NCBI RefSeq assembly: GCF_048544455.1
Contig: NC_133532.1
Span: 13,146,948-13,210,947 of the forward strand
Source of the DNA: Silene latifolia
Taxonomy: Eukaryota; Streptophyta; Magnoliopsida; Caryophyllales; Caryophyllaceae
Direction of reading: 5' to 3'
Length of the DNA stretch: 64,000 bases
Under the pieces are notes generated by a model. It made no database searches. It was not told the DNA's origin and saw nothing but the letters and a program-made list of their open reading frames with translations. Of this stretch, positions 46,825 to 60,379 are shown one piece after another. A program made the translations under genes and the position numbers. How positions within the stretch are numbered: position 1 is the first letter of the stretch; each line of letters begins with the position of its first letter.

Positions 46825-47160
46825 TTGATATCTATAACTATTGAGTTAAAAGTATCCAACGACAATTCAGCAAGTAGAAGTCACAGTGTATTCAACAGTT
46901 GCTTCTAAAAATAAATTGATAGTAAAAGTGCAGCAGAAATAAAATGTAAATAAACAAAACGCAACAATGTTCTTAAAACTGGTTCGGTCACTACCCGTGA
47001 CCTACGTCCAACGTTATGTTATTGAACGTTTTAGAAATAAACTCATACAACTAAAACTCCGAATAATAAAACAACTCCCCAACCTATTGTGGTTGTTATC
47101 TGCTTAAAGCTACTTCAATTAATTATCTTTGAGATAAGGAAATAATTTCAATATCATATA
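46825..47160 (-). mobile_element. Copia element D: remaining 5' LTR segment
   Basis: After element A, sequence resumes that should be the rest of the copia LTR begun at 23062-23191. It contains ACTGGTTCGGTCACTACC near 46978, a kind of motif I associate with copia LTRs. The outer border is not clear; 47160 is an estimate. Confidence 0.5.
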
Positions 47161-48926
47161 TGCTAAGATATTGGTGGAGATTTAGAAACTTGTTTCCCAA
47201 TCAACTACAAGGTCGCCTGTTTGTTGGATATTTTCTTCTCAAAGGTGACTTTCAAGGGTGTCGAGGGAAAATAAGATTTTTTTTTTTTTGGAGGGGGGGG
47301 GGGGGAGGGCGTGGCGTGCGTAAATTGAGGATGTGGGTGTTTTCGAGGTGTATTGCCAGGTGACGGGTATGGGATATTGATGGCGCTAATGAATGGGAAA
47401 CTTTCGATGGTGGTCGAGCATGACTAGGTTAAGGGGAGGCGTTATCGGTGATAGTGGTGGTGGTGGGGCGGTAACAATGGCACCAACGAGGAAAAGGATG
47501 AGTGGTGTAGTTAATGGATGTAGTGGTGGTTGTGGGTGGTCAGATGTGAGATGTACTTGTTGATGGGTGCGACTCTGTGTGAGATAATGTGGGTGTGGTT
47601 GCTTTTTGTAGGAAAGGCTGGGTTGAGATTGGGATGAAAGTATATCTGTCCATTTAAAAATAATTTATGTCCAAATAAGAAAACACAATTTATTTTTGCA
47701 GTACATATTTTACTCATTACAGTACTTTCTGCACCAAACTTTTCATTTTTCTACCCCTACTAAAAAATAATAAACCTAATTCTCTCTACCTTCTCTCTAT
47801 TGTTAAAACACAAATCCTTAACTACTTTCAACCTCCTTCAAATTCTTCAATGATTATTAAGTATAGAACCAATATCTGATTCACTAATTTACTATGAATA
47901 ATTAGATTGACTCTGTTAAAATTTTGTATTTTTTTTTAAATTACGGTTTATAATTGGTGTGAGAATGTGGGTATACTAGGTTTGGTGCTTGACTACGCCC
48001 GAGCTATTTACCATTTAAATTTTATTTTCTATGAAATATGATTAGCTAAATTTGGTTAACACATACATTTATAATTTATATCTTGATATTATGATTAGAT
48101 GTAAATTAATCAACAAATTATGAGACACGTTCACCACTCCCCCTATTAATATTATTACTTTCACTACATACCCTGTTAATACTATTACGTTCACTACTTC
48201 TTCTATTACGGTTGTTTCTTTAACTACTCCTTCCATTTTTATGGTTAACCCGTTAGTTTTGGCCCTCTAAATATTTAAACAAATTAATATTTTTATAAAA
48301 TCGAATTGTTAGTTAATTTTTCATACTCTCTCCATTGTTCCTACTATTACTTTAATTACATGTGTTATGACTACCATTCCTTTCACTTCTCCCGCCATCA
48401 TTATTTTTTCTTTCACTACTTCCGCATTTATTATTGTTAATTTCACTACCCCGTTACTGCTAGTATGACTTTCACTACTCTCATTGCTAGTATTGCTGCT
48501 TTTACTACTCACATGGGTGGTTACTATCATATTGTTATCTAGTTGTACTAGAGTTATATATTTAAATAAATATGATATATTAGATTAGTATTTAAGAGCA
48601 ATCATTATTATTTACTAAGTAAATTACAAATCTAATGAATTATGAAATATTATATTTTTTGGAGATCTAGATTGGCTTATTTACCTTTTAATAGGTTTCA
48701 AAATATAACATATACTTATATTATATTTGTGTAAGTTAAATAATTAACATCTATATACTAACTAATACCATAAGTGGGACTTGTTTATATTAAGGAAACT
48801 CGCTCTATTATGGTGTTCTCTAAATTTATACTTCAACCAAAACTATATAATATTTACATTGAAGTACCTTGTTCAGGTCCATCACATAACGCTGTCGATT
48901 AAAAACCATATAGTATAATTAATTTA
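47161..48926. other. Gene-free sequence
   Basis: No gene is supported. It holds a T run followed by a G run (about 47278-47306), a GGTGG-rich stretch (about 47330-47560) and a degenerate CT-rich repeat (48130-48520). Confidence 0.6.
48130..48520. repeat. Degenerate repeat of TTACTTTCACTAC-like units
   Basis: Phrases such as ATTACTTTCACTAC, ATTACGTTCACTAC and GACTTTCACTAC recur about ten times at irregular spacing. There is no coding frame. Confidence 0.5.
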
Positions 48927-49953
48927 TCACCATATATTATATTAAAGCAACAACCGGCTATCCCATCTTACGCCACGTGTCACAACACCTTCAAACGCCA
49001 CGTGTCATACTCTCTAATTAAAAAAAATTATATAAAAGATGTGCAATCACGTAAACATGAAAAAAAACGGGAAGTTGCTAATTTTAAGCTGATTTGGGCG
49101 TAATTTTAAGAGAGATTTTCGGTATAATATTTTAACAGAACAACTTAAAAAAAAATTAGGAGATATTTTCGGTATAATTTTTAACATACCAAACCAATCT
49201 TGCTGATTTAAAGTTGATTTGGGCGCAAATTTATGAAAGAATTTGAGTACAATATTAACGTAACAAGAACAATATTCTCAATGTAAATAAATATGTCAAT
49301 CAATATGATCTTTCCTTAAGCTGTGATGGATATATACTGCAAAAATGGCAAATACGAAAATTAGGTTTATAACACTACACTTATTCGGAGTATATTTTAT
49401 GTTCATAATGTATATAATTCGAAAAATAAAGTTGATTCTCTTTATAAGTTTATTATGTTTTATATGTCAAAAAATTATAGAGATAAAATTAATTCCAACT
49501 TTTAATAAATGTACCCTAAATTATCGGTAAAATTGATCCTCTTTATAAGTTTATTACGTTTTATATGTCAAACTTTACATTTCTCATCGTTAATATAATA
49601 CAAAGTTGTATTTATAATAATCCATTAATCCGTATATATGATCAAAATTTATAAAACGAAATTTTAAGTAACCTAACTTAATCAAGCATTTCCCTTATCT
49701 AATCAAAAACAAAGATAGCTACCAACGCACACTATTTGGCATCAGTTGAAGATTCTTCTCTTTTTAGTGATTTTGAATGATCTTTTAGAGTTAATTTGTT
49801 GTAGACAAGACATGGAATTTGACTAATTAATTCTTTAAAAAAAAAAACGAATTAATTGGGATGGATATTTGTTCAGTTGAGATATTAGAAATAATTTTAG
49901 AATATCTTTTAAAGAATATAACATTTTGATTGATTAACTTAAATTTGACTAAT

Positions 49954-50262
49954 TAAGTATTAAATCCAACGAATTAAGGTTATAATCCTCCGGTCAATTT
50001 AAAAAATAAAAGGTCTCACTTAAATTACGGGATTTAAAACTGAATGCCATAAATACATAATTTCACATTATTTCCTAAAAGATTCCGTATAATGACTAAT
50101 ATATCAATTAAGTTTTAAATCCGACTAATTAATTAAGGTTTGAATTCTCCGATGAGTTTAAAAAAAAAAAAAGATATCACTTAACTTACGGGATTTTAAA
50201 CTGATTGCCATAATTATATAAATCGCACTATTTCCTAAAAGATTCCGTATAATGACTAATAT
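49954..50262. repeat. Diverged tandem duplication, period about 160 bp
   Basis: Both copies contain TTAAATCC, ATTAAGGTT, ACGGGATTT and the shared end TTTCCTAAAAGATTCCGTAT (50071-50090 and 50231-50250). Divergence is substantial, so the duplication is old. Confidence 0.75.
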
Positions 50263-52917
50263 CTACAAAATATGCTTTAATTCCTATTTTAAATGTGTGA
50301 TTTATTAAATATTTGAATTTTCACCATAAATAATATACTCTTTGTGTGATTTTAGGAGGAAATTACTAGATGATTAGGCCATTTAATAATGTCATAACTG
50401 AAATTATAGAAATTTAAGATCGGATTAATAATCTTACCTATATTAGAAGATCACAATACCATATTATTATGTTATTTTGATATCAATTAAAATAGCCTAA
50501 TTTGTTAACGTCGTTATAAAAATATACGTTCTTTGTATTTTAATGCACACATAAAAATTTGTCCCTCTATAAGCCATGTCAAATTCTAGGTGATGAAAAT
50601 CTTCCTTCTTTCAGTTGAGTATGTGTGGCTTGGTCTATCTATATATCATGAATAAAATTTACAGAAAATTCAAAAACTATTTCATGTTATGAGCGCTTCT
50701 TTGAGTTTGTATTGTTTCGGTTTCGGGACTATGTCAGTATCTTCTACACTTTCAATGTTATACAGAGTACTTCGTATACAATTATATTGCCATAATGATA
50801 GTTTGGATTTAGTTTATTTTTTAAGCGGGCTATTGCTTTCGATATTTTGTTTGGTAAGCGAAAACAATTATAAATGCGTGAGCAAAAGACATCTCTATAT
50901 AAGCTTTGTGACTGTTGTTGCTTATTTTAAATTTTGGCGGGTTTAGCTCAATATTGCATGTGGTGAAATGTAACATTTATTGTCCAAGGTAGTACGAAGA
51001 CGATGTTTATATTACAGTAACTTTTTAAATCATTTGTTTACCACATATTATAGAATAAAATAATCTTACACCGTGAGATGATTTATTTTTGTAAAAATAT
51101 TATTCATTTATTTAATGTTAATAAGTGAACGAATTTTCTTTTTTATAAAACCATCACCGTTTTACAATGTGTAACCGTTTCAAACAATAATTATTGTTTG
51201 TGAAGAAGCTTTATGGCGGGTTTGTTCTTCAAAAATGATCAACACAGTTATAAAGACCAAACAATAATACAAATCAAAATTTGGGAATGAAGATGATCAA
51301 TACATAATGACTTTAATTGCTTTTGTTTTCTCTATCGCGTGAGTCTTGCAGGTTTATTTCAGATGTTTATTTAGAGTTGGCAAACAAGTAAGTCAGGTCA
51401 TGGTCGATTCATTTCATCCGTGTCGTATCAGATTTGGTTATTGAGGGTTTCACCTTCTTCTGCTACGTTGTTACTGAGTCATCTCGAATATGGGTTATTC
51501 GTGTACGATTATTTTAGATAAGGTTCGTTTGTGTCATGTCATTCGAGTCGGTTCCTTATGATAGAGTCATATATTAGCGAGGCAGTGGTTAAAATGATGT
51601 TGCTAAATTTGATCAATAAGGAATGTTTTGCTAAATTAATTTTCTATAAGGCAATGATGATAAATGAAATGGTTCGGGGTCAATGAATCATAACCAGCCG
51701 ACCAATGGCTAAAAAGAAACTAATTAATTTTGTTACAAATACAAATTTGTTTATTAGTGCCAAAATATAAACAACGAAAATAGATTTGAGGTACGTAAAT
51801 GGAAAAAATAAAAAGGCTTACGACTGGTAAAGGAAATACTAATTAGAAAAGGGTTATAAATTGACTAAAAAAATAGTTATTTAGAGCCTAAGAATGAATA
51901 TTTTTAGCAGATAAAGATCAGACTAAAAAGTTTAGGCCAACTACATTTGAGTTTGGTCAATTTAATTTAGATTGTTACTCTGTAAATTTAAGCATATCAT
52001 TATTTCACACCTAATATATAAACATTAATATTTTAATAACAATTATGACTTAATATTTGTTTAGAACATTTAATTTAATTTATCATATATCATAGTATAT
52101 ATTATATTAGAGTTAAAACCGATAGTTCATATGAGTGTCAAGTATCATAATTTATAAGCATGAAAATTGGAATATTAAAAATTGAAAATTATTATGAGAA
52201 TGGTTAGGGGTCGCGATGGTGAGTAATGATGGGGTGGGGAGTCGCATAAGATTATTATGAGAAGGGCTAGAGGTCACGCATGGGGTGGGGTCAGGATGGT
52301 GGTTATGCTGGAGGTACGAGACATAGGGGATGAGGTGGAGAAGGCAATATGGGGTAGGGTAGTTGGAGGATGTATGATATGAATTGCACGGAGAGTGGTT
52401 AGTTGTATGGGCCTCTTGAGATAGGGGTTGAGAGGGACGTCATGGTCTAATGTGTTGAGTGTATGTGGTCATCACTGTGGTTGTGGTGGAGGTTCTGCTG
52501 GTGGATCTCGAGGTAGTCAGTCAGTGATGGGCTGATGGCGAAAGCTGCTTCCAGGCGATGGTGGGTAGGAGAGAAAACGAGAGAGAAGGTAGACAATTAG
52601 AAGGAGAATAAACAAGAGGGGTAATACGATAACCAAAAAAAAAAAAGGTACAAAAACGAGTAGAACTAAATATATATTGCGTAAATAAACATGTTTATGA
52701 AATCTGCAATAATTTTATATCAATTTTTCAGATTTCACCTCTCATAAATTAAAAAGTCGAGAAAAAAAACCCAGAGTACTTCTAATAAAATTAAGCAACA
52801 TAAAGTTATCAAAAGTGCGTATAGGTAAGGCAAGTAAAATTTTCTAATATTTAGTTATTTATTAAATAAAAAAAATACATAAATCTTTACTTTTAATAAA
52901 AATACTTTTTGTTATCA

Positions 52918-52946
52918 CCCGTGCATTGCACGGGTTCAAAAACTAG
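52918..52946 (+). other. Helitron 3' hairpin and CTAG terminus
   Basis: A perfect 7-bp stem with a 3-base loop is followed by TTCAAAAA and CTAG|T. Confidence 0.7.
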
Positions 52947-53179
52947 TATGGATTTATTTAATTACATAAAAGTCCATTGATTTCTGGAATATATATATAT
53001 GATTGGTGTAGTTACTAGTTAGGTACCGATGACTATATTGGTCAGTTGGCTGGATTCCGTTTGATAGGACGACGTTAATCCGCAAGATACGGTTTTTGTC
53101 CACTACATAACCAATCTCATTTGAGGAGTCACCGTAGTACACAGTGCATATGTAATTATCAATGAACTACATTTATGGT

Positions 53180-53618
53180 GTGTTTGGGAACCTAGAATTA
53201 GATTTGAATTCCGGAATTGAGACAATTCAAACGTTTGGGAGCCCCCAGAATTTGGAATTGAAATTGTAGTCATTTCAATTCCATCACTACTTGATTACGG
53301 TTTTTTGTGATGCACGTTTCATCGCAATTTTTTTTATTTATGTTTTTTTTAATCGCAAATATTTTCCGTCACAAGATTTATTTTTTCCTAATAAAAAACT
53401 CAAAAAAAAAAATTGGTGAATTCGACCCATACGTGACTCGCCCAATTCCAATTCCAATTCCATGAGTTCCCAAACTGTAATGAGAAATTGAAATCTGGAA
53501 TCGAATTTCATGTGATCTCCAAATGAATTTTTGGAATTAGATTTGGAATTGAATTCAAACATTTTGATTTCTACAATTGAAACCATAAAAATAAAATCAA
53601 TTCCGGGTATCCAAACAC
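53180..53618. mobile_element. Possible MITE with GTGTTTGG ends
   Basis: The left end GTGTTTGGGAACC and the right end GGTATCCAAACAC are imperfect inverted repeats. Both flank sequence rich in GGAATTGAAATT-type motifs in both orientations. It lies about 0.5 kb upstream of the ligase gene. No target duplication could be confirmed. Confidence 0.5.
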
Positions 53619-54021
53619 TACCTTAAGGGAAAAAAAATCAAAGTAGTACAGTAGTGATGTATTGTAGTATACAATGGACATGTAGTACAACACAACATTC
53701 AATCCAACCCACCTTTCATGCAGCCACCCTGACCCACGCACTCCCCGCCGACGACACACCCACTCTCCGGGCTCTCCCCGACGACGCCCTAGTCGGCCGG
53801 CGAAACCCCTCACCAACCGTCGACATTAGTAGTCGTATGTAAGGATTTTGTAAATTAGAGGGAATGAGTGTTTAATTAGAGAGAAATTAGGGAGAGAAAA
53901 TGAGAGGGGATATAATAGGGGTTTAATTATCAACAATGTACTGCGATGAGTAAAATATGTACTGCGAAAATCAATACCAGAAAAAAATAGGCTAAATCTG
54001 AATAATCGAATAAGGAAACCG

Positions 54022-54028
54022 TATATAA
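54022..54028 (+). promoter_or_regulatory. Candidate TATA box of the CHY/RING gene
   Basis: TATATAA lies 116 bp before the start codon in an AT-rich region. It is the best match in the near upstream sequence. Its use is inferred from position alone. Confidence 0.4.
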
Positions 54029-54143
54029 TTCAACCAACAAAAAAAGGCAATACGCCCGAAAAACATCAAGAACACAAGAAGTACACAAAACACACCAATT
54101 AGCAATTGCTTGCCTTTTTTTCACCAAACTCAAGCTCTCATCA

Positions 54144-57100
54144 ATGGCGGAACAATCCTCCGTACCTGAAAATCGACAAGACACCGCCGTACCAGAAACT
54201 CGTCAAGATTTCAAGAAACTCGAATTCGGGTACGATTCTCACTTTTTCTCTCTCTTTTTTTCTTCGTAATTCTCTATATTTTTCTGTTAATCAATCGAAT
54301 TTTATAAATTGATTATAATCGTTCTTCAGATGCGAACATTATAAAAGGCGTTGTAAACTTCTTGCTCCTTGTTGCAATCGCGTTTTCACTTGCCGCCATT
54401 GTCATAACGATGTTATGGTTTGTTCCTGATTTTATTGATTTCTGGTTGTTTTAGCGAATTTTGAGCTTCTTTTGATGTTCATTCGATCGATTTTTTGTCT
54501 GTTTGTTTGAAATTAGGGTTCGTTGAGTAATCCGAAGGAGCGTCACGAGCTTGTTCGCCATGATGTTAAACGAGTAATTTCTCTATTTCGCGTGTGCCTA
54601 GGTTTTATTATGTTGAATTTTAATTTGATTTCGGAGTTTGAGCTTTGAATTTAATCGTTTTTCGCAGGTTGTTTGTGCAGTTTGTGAAACTGAACAACAG
54701 GTTAGATGATTCGTATTTATTAATTTTCATGAACTGTAATAATCCAGCTAGATAGTGTTTTTAAATTTCGTTTGCGGGAGTTTTCTGTTTCATTCGTAAA
54801 GCGAGGAATGCTTGTGTATTGTTATTAATTGAAGAAGTTTGACATTCTAAAACCAAGGGACCATATTAGAAATGAGAACTAAGGAAGGAAATTTGACATT
54901 CTCTACGCTCGTGTAATGTGTGTATAGGTAGCAAAGGTTTGCTCGAATTGTGGAGTTAACATGGGAGAGTACTTCTGTGAGATTTGCAGATTCTATGATG
55001 ATGAGGTATTGGTTTCTTCTATTATTATCTAGTAAAAGTGAATAATTCTACCAATGTGTTTGTCTTTCTCATAGTGCTTATTGTTTTTGCTTCAGACCGA
55101 GAAAAAGCAGTTTCATTGCGATGACTGTGGGATTTGTAGGTTCGCTAGCTCAACTCTTGTACCATTGTATTACCTGTAGCATTTAATTATGCTTGTGCCT
55201 TGATTGCATTGCTCATTCATGTATTTAATTCCAGGGTCGGTGGTCGTGATAAGTTCTTCCATTGCCAAAAGTGTGGTATGTCTTCTTCACCTTATTGTCT
55301 ACTTATTATAAAATGATGCTTTGTAAGCATTAAGCAAAATGGGTGCTATATATTCTGAAATAGATTTGAACGAAGACAACTTGAGAAGAATGTAATTTGT
55401 TTTTGATTTGGGAACTTTGATCACCAATTTCCGTAAAAGAGTTGTAATGATGATGTTTTCTTTTATTGGTCGGATAAATCTCTGTATTCTTGTACGCGCG
55501 ACTACTATACAAACATGTACAAATTCTCTGCCCCTGATTTTCATTTCTTAGTTTAAAAATGCCCCTTCGTGGGTGCGCCTAATTACAGGGCTCAGTTAGG
55601 CACTAACCAAAATGCCTTGGTGGCGCCCCTTAAATTCGCTTTATAGGCAAGGCGTGGCCGGCAAAGCACACACTATTATGCAATTTCGTTATGTTTTTTT
55701 TATTCTTTTTTTTTTTTTTTGTAAATTTTACCCTTCTCTTTGGCATAATATCCCTAAAGTGTACTCTCTTAACACATTCAATCTTGTCAAAATCCACAAA
55801 AGGAAAACATTGCACAAAACCGTTTGTCGAAAATATAATTTTTTGTGCAAATACTTTGCGCTTCATGTCTATAAGGCGCGAGCTTTGATGCCTCTCAGCA
55901 TTCCTTGCCAAGGTTCAAGTGGATGTAGAAATACCGGCATGACTTATTGTCGTCTAGGTTCAGTTGCTTTCTGTTATTTGTTGTAATAAAAATACAGCAT
56001 ATAAGGCTATATTCTTTTCAGTTATTTTTCTCTGTTAATACATATAATGTTCTACCCATTTTTTTTACTATGCTTTTGAATCTTGGTAACTTAAGATAGC
56101 CTCAAGAAAATACAGTTGTGTATCTCTGTGAAAAGGGATTTATTCTAGTTTGAATCACCTCATAAAAGAAAAAGAAAAATTTGATTAAGTGCGGAGACTT
56201 ACAAACTTTTCCTACCACATAGCATAAGCGAGCAACTATAGTTTTTTCTCACATGTGACCTTTAGCTCTTTTTTGTTTGGGTTTACGGTTATGTTGGATT
56301 TTTTATATTGCCCTTCATACTTCTTTAGCTTTATTTTGCACTTCTGCTACCGATTTCCTTACTCTACTTTCTATTTTGTTATATGTTCCTTTTCCATGCC
56401 CGATAAAATTTTCCTTACAATTTTGTTATCTGTCATGTGGAAGCAACCTTCTAGTGTTTTTAACACAAGGATAAAGTTGTGTCATAACTCGCAAGTTGTA
56501 GCCATTCTAGCACTCACTAATGTTAATATAGTTGTTTAATAGGCTTAGGGGCCTTACACTTTTACTAACTTCAGTAGATTATATCCGTGTCAGTGGAATT
56601 AGATTGAGATGCTTGGAAGATTTCCTTAAATTTTTGTTGGCTACATGCAGGGTCGTGCTATACAATTGAGCTTCGTGATAATCATGCATGTGTAGAGAAT
56701 GCGATGAAGAATTGTTGTCCTATCTGCTATGAGGTCTGATATAAACTATTAAATTTGAGCTGATCTCGACATATTCTTAACTCTTATATGGTGCCCATAT
56801 TATGCACATGTGTACTTTCATATTCTGACCATAATCTATTCTGCTGACAGTATCTTTTTGACTCGATCAAAGGGACAGCGGTTATGAAATGTGGACATAC
56901 ACTACACATGGAATGCTTTTCTGAGCTGTTGGATAAGCGGCAGTAAGCACTGTCACACTTTTAGCTGCATTTTTGTGTTTTGACTGTGATCCGTTTCTTA
57001 ATCATTTTATTAGAAAGAAGCTTATGCTCTGGAATTGAGATATATATGTATCAATAGTTTGGAGCATAGAGAAACACTATAAATTACTGCTGCAGTTTGT

Positions 57101-59481
57101 CAGTGGGCCCGTCTGTGGGGGGAGACATTGCCTTATTGGGTTGGCCTGTTGGGTAGCACATCATTTTAAACCTTGTGACTGTTTAGAGTAAACTTTTAAT
57201 AATAACTCCGCGTTTTATCTGTCTTGTCATATCAGTCCAAGACAAGACTCAATGACTATTCGTCTTTCGCCCATTCACATAATAACAATATTACCCCAAA
57301 TGTCTCAGAGTCGCCCATCTATGGGATATGGCAGGGTAGGGGATGGAGTGTACCCAACCTTACGTCCTTACCCCAAGCACAGTGTTGAATACACTAAAAG
57401 ACATTTTTCAGATAGAATAATAGATTTTCAGGACCAGAATGCTGTTTGCATGGTTTCGAGGATCTCAATATGGTGTTTTTGGTTTGCGTTGCAAAGTGAA
57501 GAGGAATGAAATGGCTATTTTTGTTTATTGTTGGTTGGCACAAGTACAAGAGGGAAATATTTCATTTCTTTATGTAAGGCTGTCAGCTAGTTACCATATT
57601 TTGAAACATCTTCCTTCATCGTTACGGCCTTCAAGCTCTCATATCGGTCCACTCGGGTCGGTTTTCGGGCAGTTTGAGTCTGTTATGCGGGTCGGGTCAG
57701 CTTTTGCTACTTCTAATGCCGACCAGTGAGGAAAATGGACTTTTCATCTGCTAGTGCACCTTGAAAGGATATTAAGAAATGGCTCAAGTCAAGTTTAATC
57801 TGGATCTCACTGGGGTAGGGAACTAGAAATTATAATTTTTTGTATGAAATTTGAGGGTTGCAGTTCAGTAAAGGGTTGTCCTGAACAGCCTGTAATATCT
57901 CTTAAGCTTGTAGGGTTTATTTTTTTCTTTTTCCCACGGGGCTCTCTCTGTTTTCTGTCTGCGCTTGCTCTCTTATACTTTGATTCACTTTTTTGGGGGT
58001 GTGTGTTTCAATCATAATTGTTTAATAGTGGTGTTTATGCATCTTTTAATTCATAATTTCATATCCATTATTGGCTAGTTATCACTTATTCTGAAAACTT
58101 GTGTCATGAGCTAGGTACCGGTGCCCAATGTGCTCCAAGTCGACCGTGGACATGTCTTTGCATTGGGAAAGATTAGATGCTGAGGTGATTGACTAGTTAT
58201 TAATGCCTTTGATTTTTATTTATTTTTCTTCCATTTTTTTCTGGTCATGTTTAATTTGAATAATGCCCTAAGTAGTAGAGTACTTTGTATCGTTCCTTTC
58301 AACTTTTTTTTTTGAGGGGATCAGATTACATTTTGAATGGTAGTGTCGTTTTTCTTTTTGATGAGAATATTAATAAATTAAATGTTACTATTAAGATCAG
58401 TCCAACATTTTTATAGCGAAGGCATGTGTGTGTCTTGTGAAACGATTATTGAACTTGACGTCAAGCGATAGCCACATATGAACAAGTGAACATTATTTCA
58501 GATACTCATTGCCTGAAATGTCCACAAGAAATTACTAAGATGGTAGATCTTTGTGTCAGTGTTTTTGTATGCGAGAGAACATAGAAACTTGTTTATCAAG
58601 GATGTGAAGGTGTGAAGAAGAAGACAAATTTGATTTACTTGAGTGATATAATCATTTCCATTGGAACTAAAGACTCATAATTCTTTGGTTCAATTTATGA
58701 TGGGATAAAGCAATTTGGCTCACTAAACTGGTTGTTAACTCAGGGGACAACCCAACCCCTTCCTTACTCCATTTCCTGGTGGCGTCAAGGCACTTGGTTT
58801 GATGTTCTTGTCGAGTGAATGCTTTTGACGTTCTTGATGCTGTGAACTGGATGTAGATTTATATTATTGTTGCAACACTTGTTAATTTGAGTTATCTGAC
58901 ATTGTTGATTACTTCCATTGTGCATTGTAGGTTGCAGCTACACCCATGCCTGATGAGTATCAATATGAGGTACTGCCCTCTGCAATGTTTTTCCTCTAAA
59001 TCAGTCTCGCGTTTAATATTATTTTCTAGATTATTTTCTAAAGATTAAGGTGGTCCCTTGTTATGCCTTATTTCTGAGAAATAGTGGGAGAATATGGGAT
59101 TGGCAACTCTTAACGAAATTCTGTAAATGCTGATGAGCTATAATTAGTCCGAGATTTCACTTAAATTAAATCTTGAAGAGCTAGAGTTGTCATTTTTTTT
59201 TTTCACCAGAGATTTTATTTAGACAAGCTTTGTACAAACAAACGGGCATGTTCTTTTCATTTTCACTCTGACTGAATTGTGCTGCATGACTATTCCGACG
59301 TTGGGTGATCGGGAACTAATGTGAAGTAAATTGGCAGGTACTGGTTCTTTGCAATGATTGCAGCAGTACAAGCACAGTCAGGTTTCACATATTTGGGCAC
59401 AAATGCAGTGATTGCAATTCATACAATACTCGTGTAACTCAAAAGCTAAAACGTCAGTCCGGACCATCATCAAATCACTGA
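54144..59481 (+). CDS. CHY zinc-finger and RING-H2 E3 ubiquitin ligase (MIEL1/CHYR-like), 12 exons, 284 residues
   Basis: Exons: 54144-54229, 54330-54417, 54517-54573, 54668-54700, 54928-55005, 55096-55139, 55235-55275, 56651-56733, 56851-56942, 58115-58184, 58931-58969, 59338-59481. All introns are GT-AG and the frame is open throughout (855 nt with stop). Residues 30-100 are a CHY zinc finger (CEH, CC, CRHCH, later CAVC), 105-156 a CTCHY finger, 165-207 a RING-H2 with C165, C168, C184, H186, H189, C192, C204, C207 all present, and 242-263 a C-terminal zinc ribbon. Arabidopsis relatives transfer ubiquitin to targets such as MYB30 (MIEL1) or act in abscisic-acid and drought responses (CHYR1). 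I cannot tell which orthologue this is. Nothing in it is broken; it looks functional. Intron 7 (1.4 kb) and intron 9 (1.2 kb) are long. Confidence 0.96.
55560..55960. repeat. Possible repeat insertion inside intron 7 of the CHY/RING gene
   Basis: The segment begins near GGGTGCGCC and GGTGGCGCCCC and ends near AAGGCGCGAGCTTTG and CCTTGCCAAGG. Such GGCGC/GCGCC-rich pairs are common in dispersed plant repeats. It lengthens an intron and does not touch the splice sites. Confidence 0.3.
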
Positions 59482-60379
59482 GTTCTTTCCTTTCTCATTT
59501 TCCTATTTTTGATATCTTGAGTGGTTTTGCTGCTGCATTGTTCTGTGACTTCACTGAAAAAATCTTGCAGTTGGTTGGACAGATTTCATTTATGATAATT
59601 CTCCCCGTTTTCAATCTAAATGACGGAGTTTTCATGCATGTTCTCCTGATAATTCATCATAACTGAGGCTGTATTTGCATTCCTGATCAATTTTTTTTGG
59701 TAATGTGAAAGTGTAGTTTTAATCACAGATGCTTTTGCGCAACTTGAAGGGGTCCTAGAATCTACTGAAGTTGAAATTATATTCGGCTATGTTTAGTAAC
59801 CACATAAGATAGCCTCTATTACTTTGTCCATAGTCAGAATACCAAGTTGATACCGTTTCTTCAAAACTGGTGTTACTCTCCGAAGTTCCCCGCTCTCCAG
59901 TCTCACATTGTAGGATTAACATATTTCGATAATAAAATGCTACCCATTTTAGCAACTTATTCATAGTCTAACAAAATAAGGTGGAGAGAAATTTGTATCA
60001 CCGTTAAGGCGTTAACCAATGAGAATACACCATTTTTATTTCACTTAGATTATGTTTTGGTATTCATGAAACGTCATTGCTCTTTTAAGTACGATTTTTA
60101 CTCTTTCACGGACTTTTTACCATTATTTTTCCTTCCTTTGCCCTTCCCTTCCCCCGCCCTTCCTCTCGAGGAAAAAAAAAGGCGAAAAAAAACTATTTCT
60201 CTTCTCTCACAAAATTCAAATCAAATTAATCAATTATGAATTTTAATTCTCAAGTTAATCAGGCAATGATTCTAACTTTCTAACTTAATTAATTATGCAT
60301 CAATTATACTATCAAATTAGGGAGATTTAATTGATTTAGGTTTTAGGAAAATTAGGGTTAATCAAAATTAGCAATATAG

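Larger units (their letters stand above)
48927..52946 (+). mobile_element. Probable non-autonomous Helitron, about 4.0 kb
   Basis: The 3' end has the hairpin CCCGTGC-ATT-GCACGGG (52918-52934) followed 8 bp later by CTAG and then T, the Helitron 3' signature. The best 5' end is TC at 48927 after A, leading into TCACCATATATTATATTAAAGC and a CACGTGTCA region, a start often seen in plant Helitrons. Insertion between A and T fits. I found no Rep or helicase domain in any frame, so it would be non-autonomous. The interior is AT-rich with a 160-bp tandem duplication and a GGGGTGGGG-rich segment near 52200-52550. Confidence 0.6.

Noticed and set aside
50689..50946. 85-codon frame inside the Helitron
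   Set aside because: AT-rich, no recognisable domain, no relation to Rep or helicase; length is within chance for this region.
53654..53842. Short frame upstream of the ligase gene
   Set aside because: No domain, no supporting structure; a competing frame on the other strand of the same GC-rich patch is just as open.
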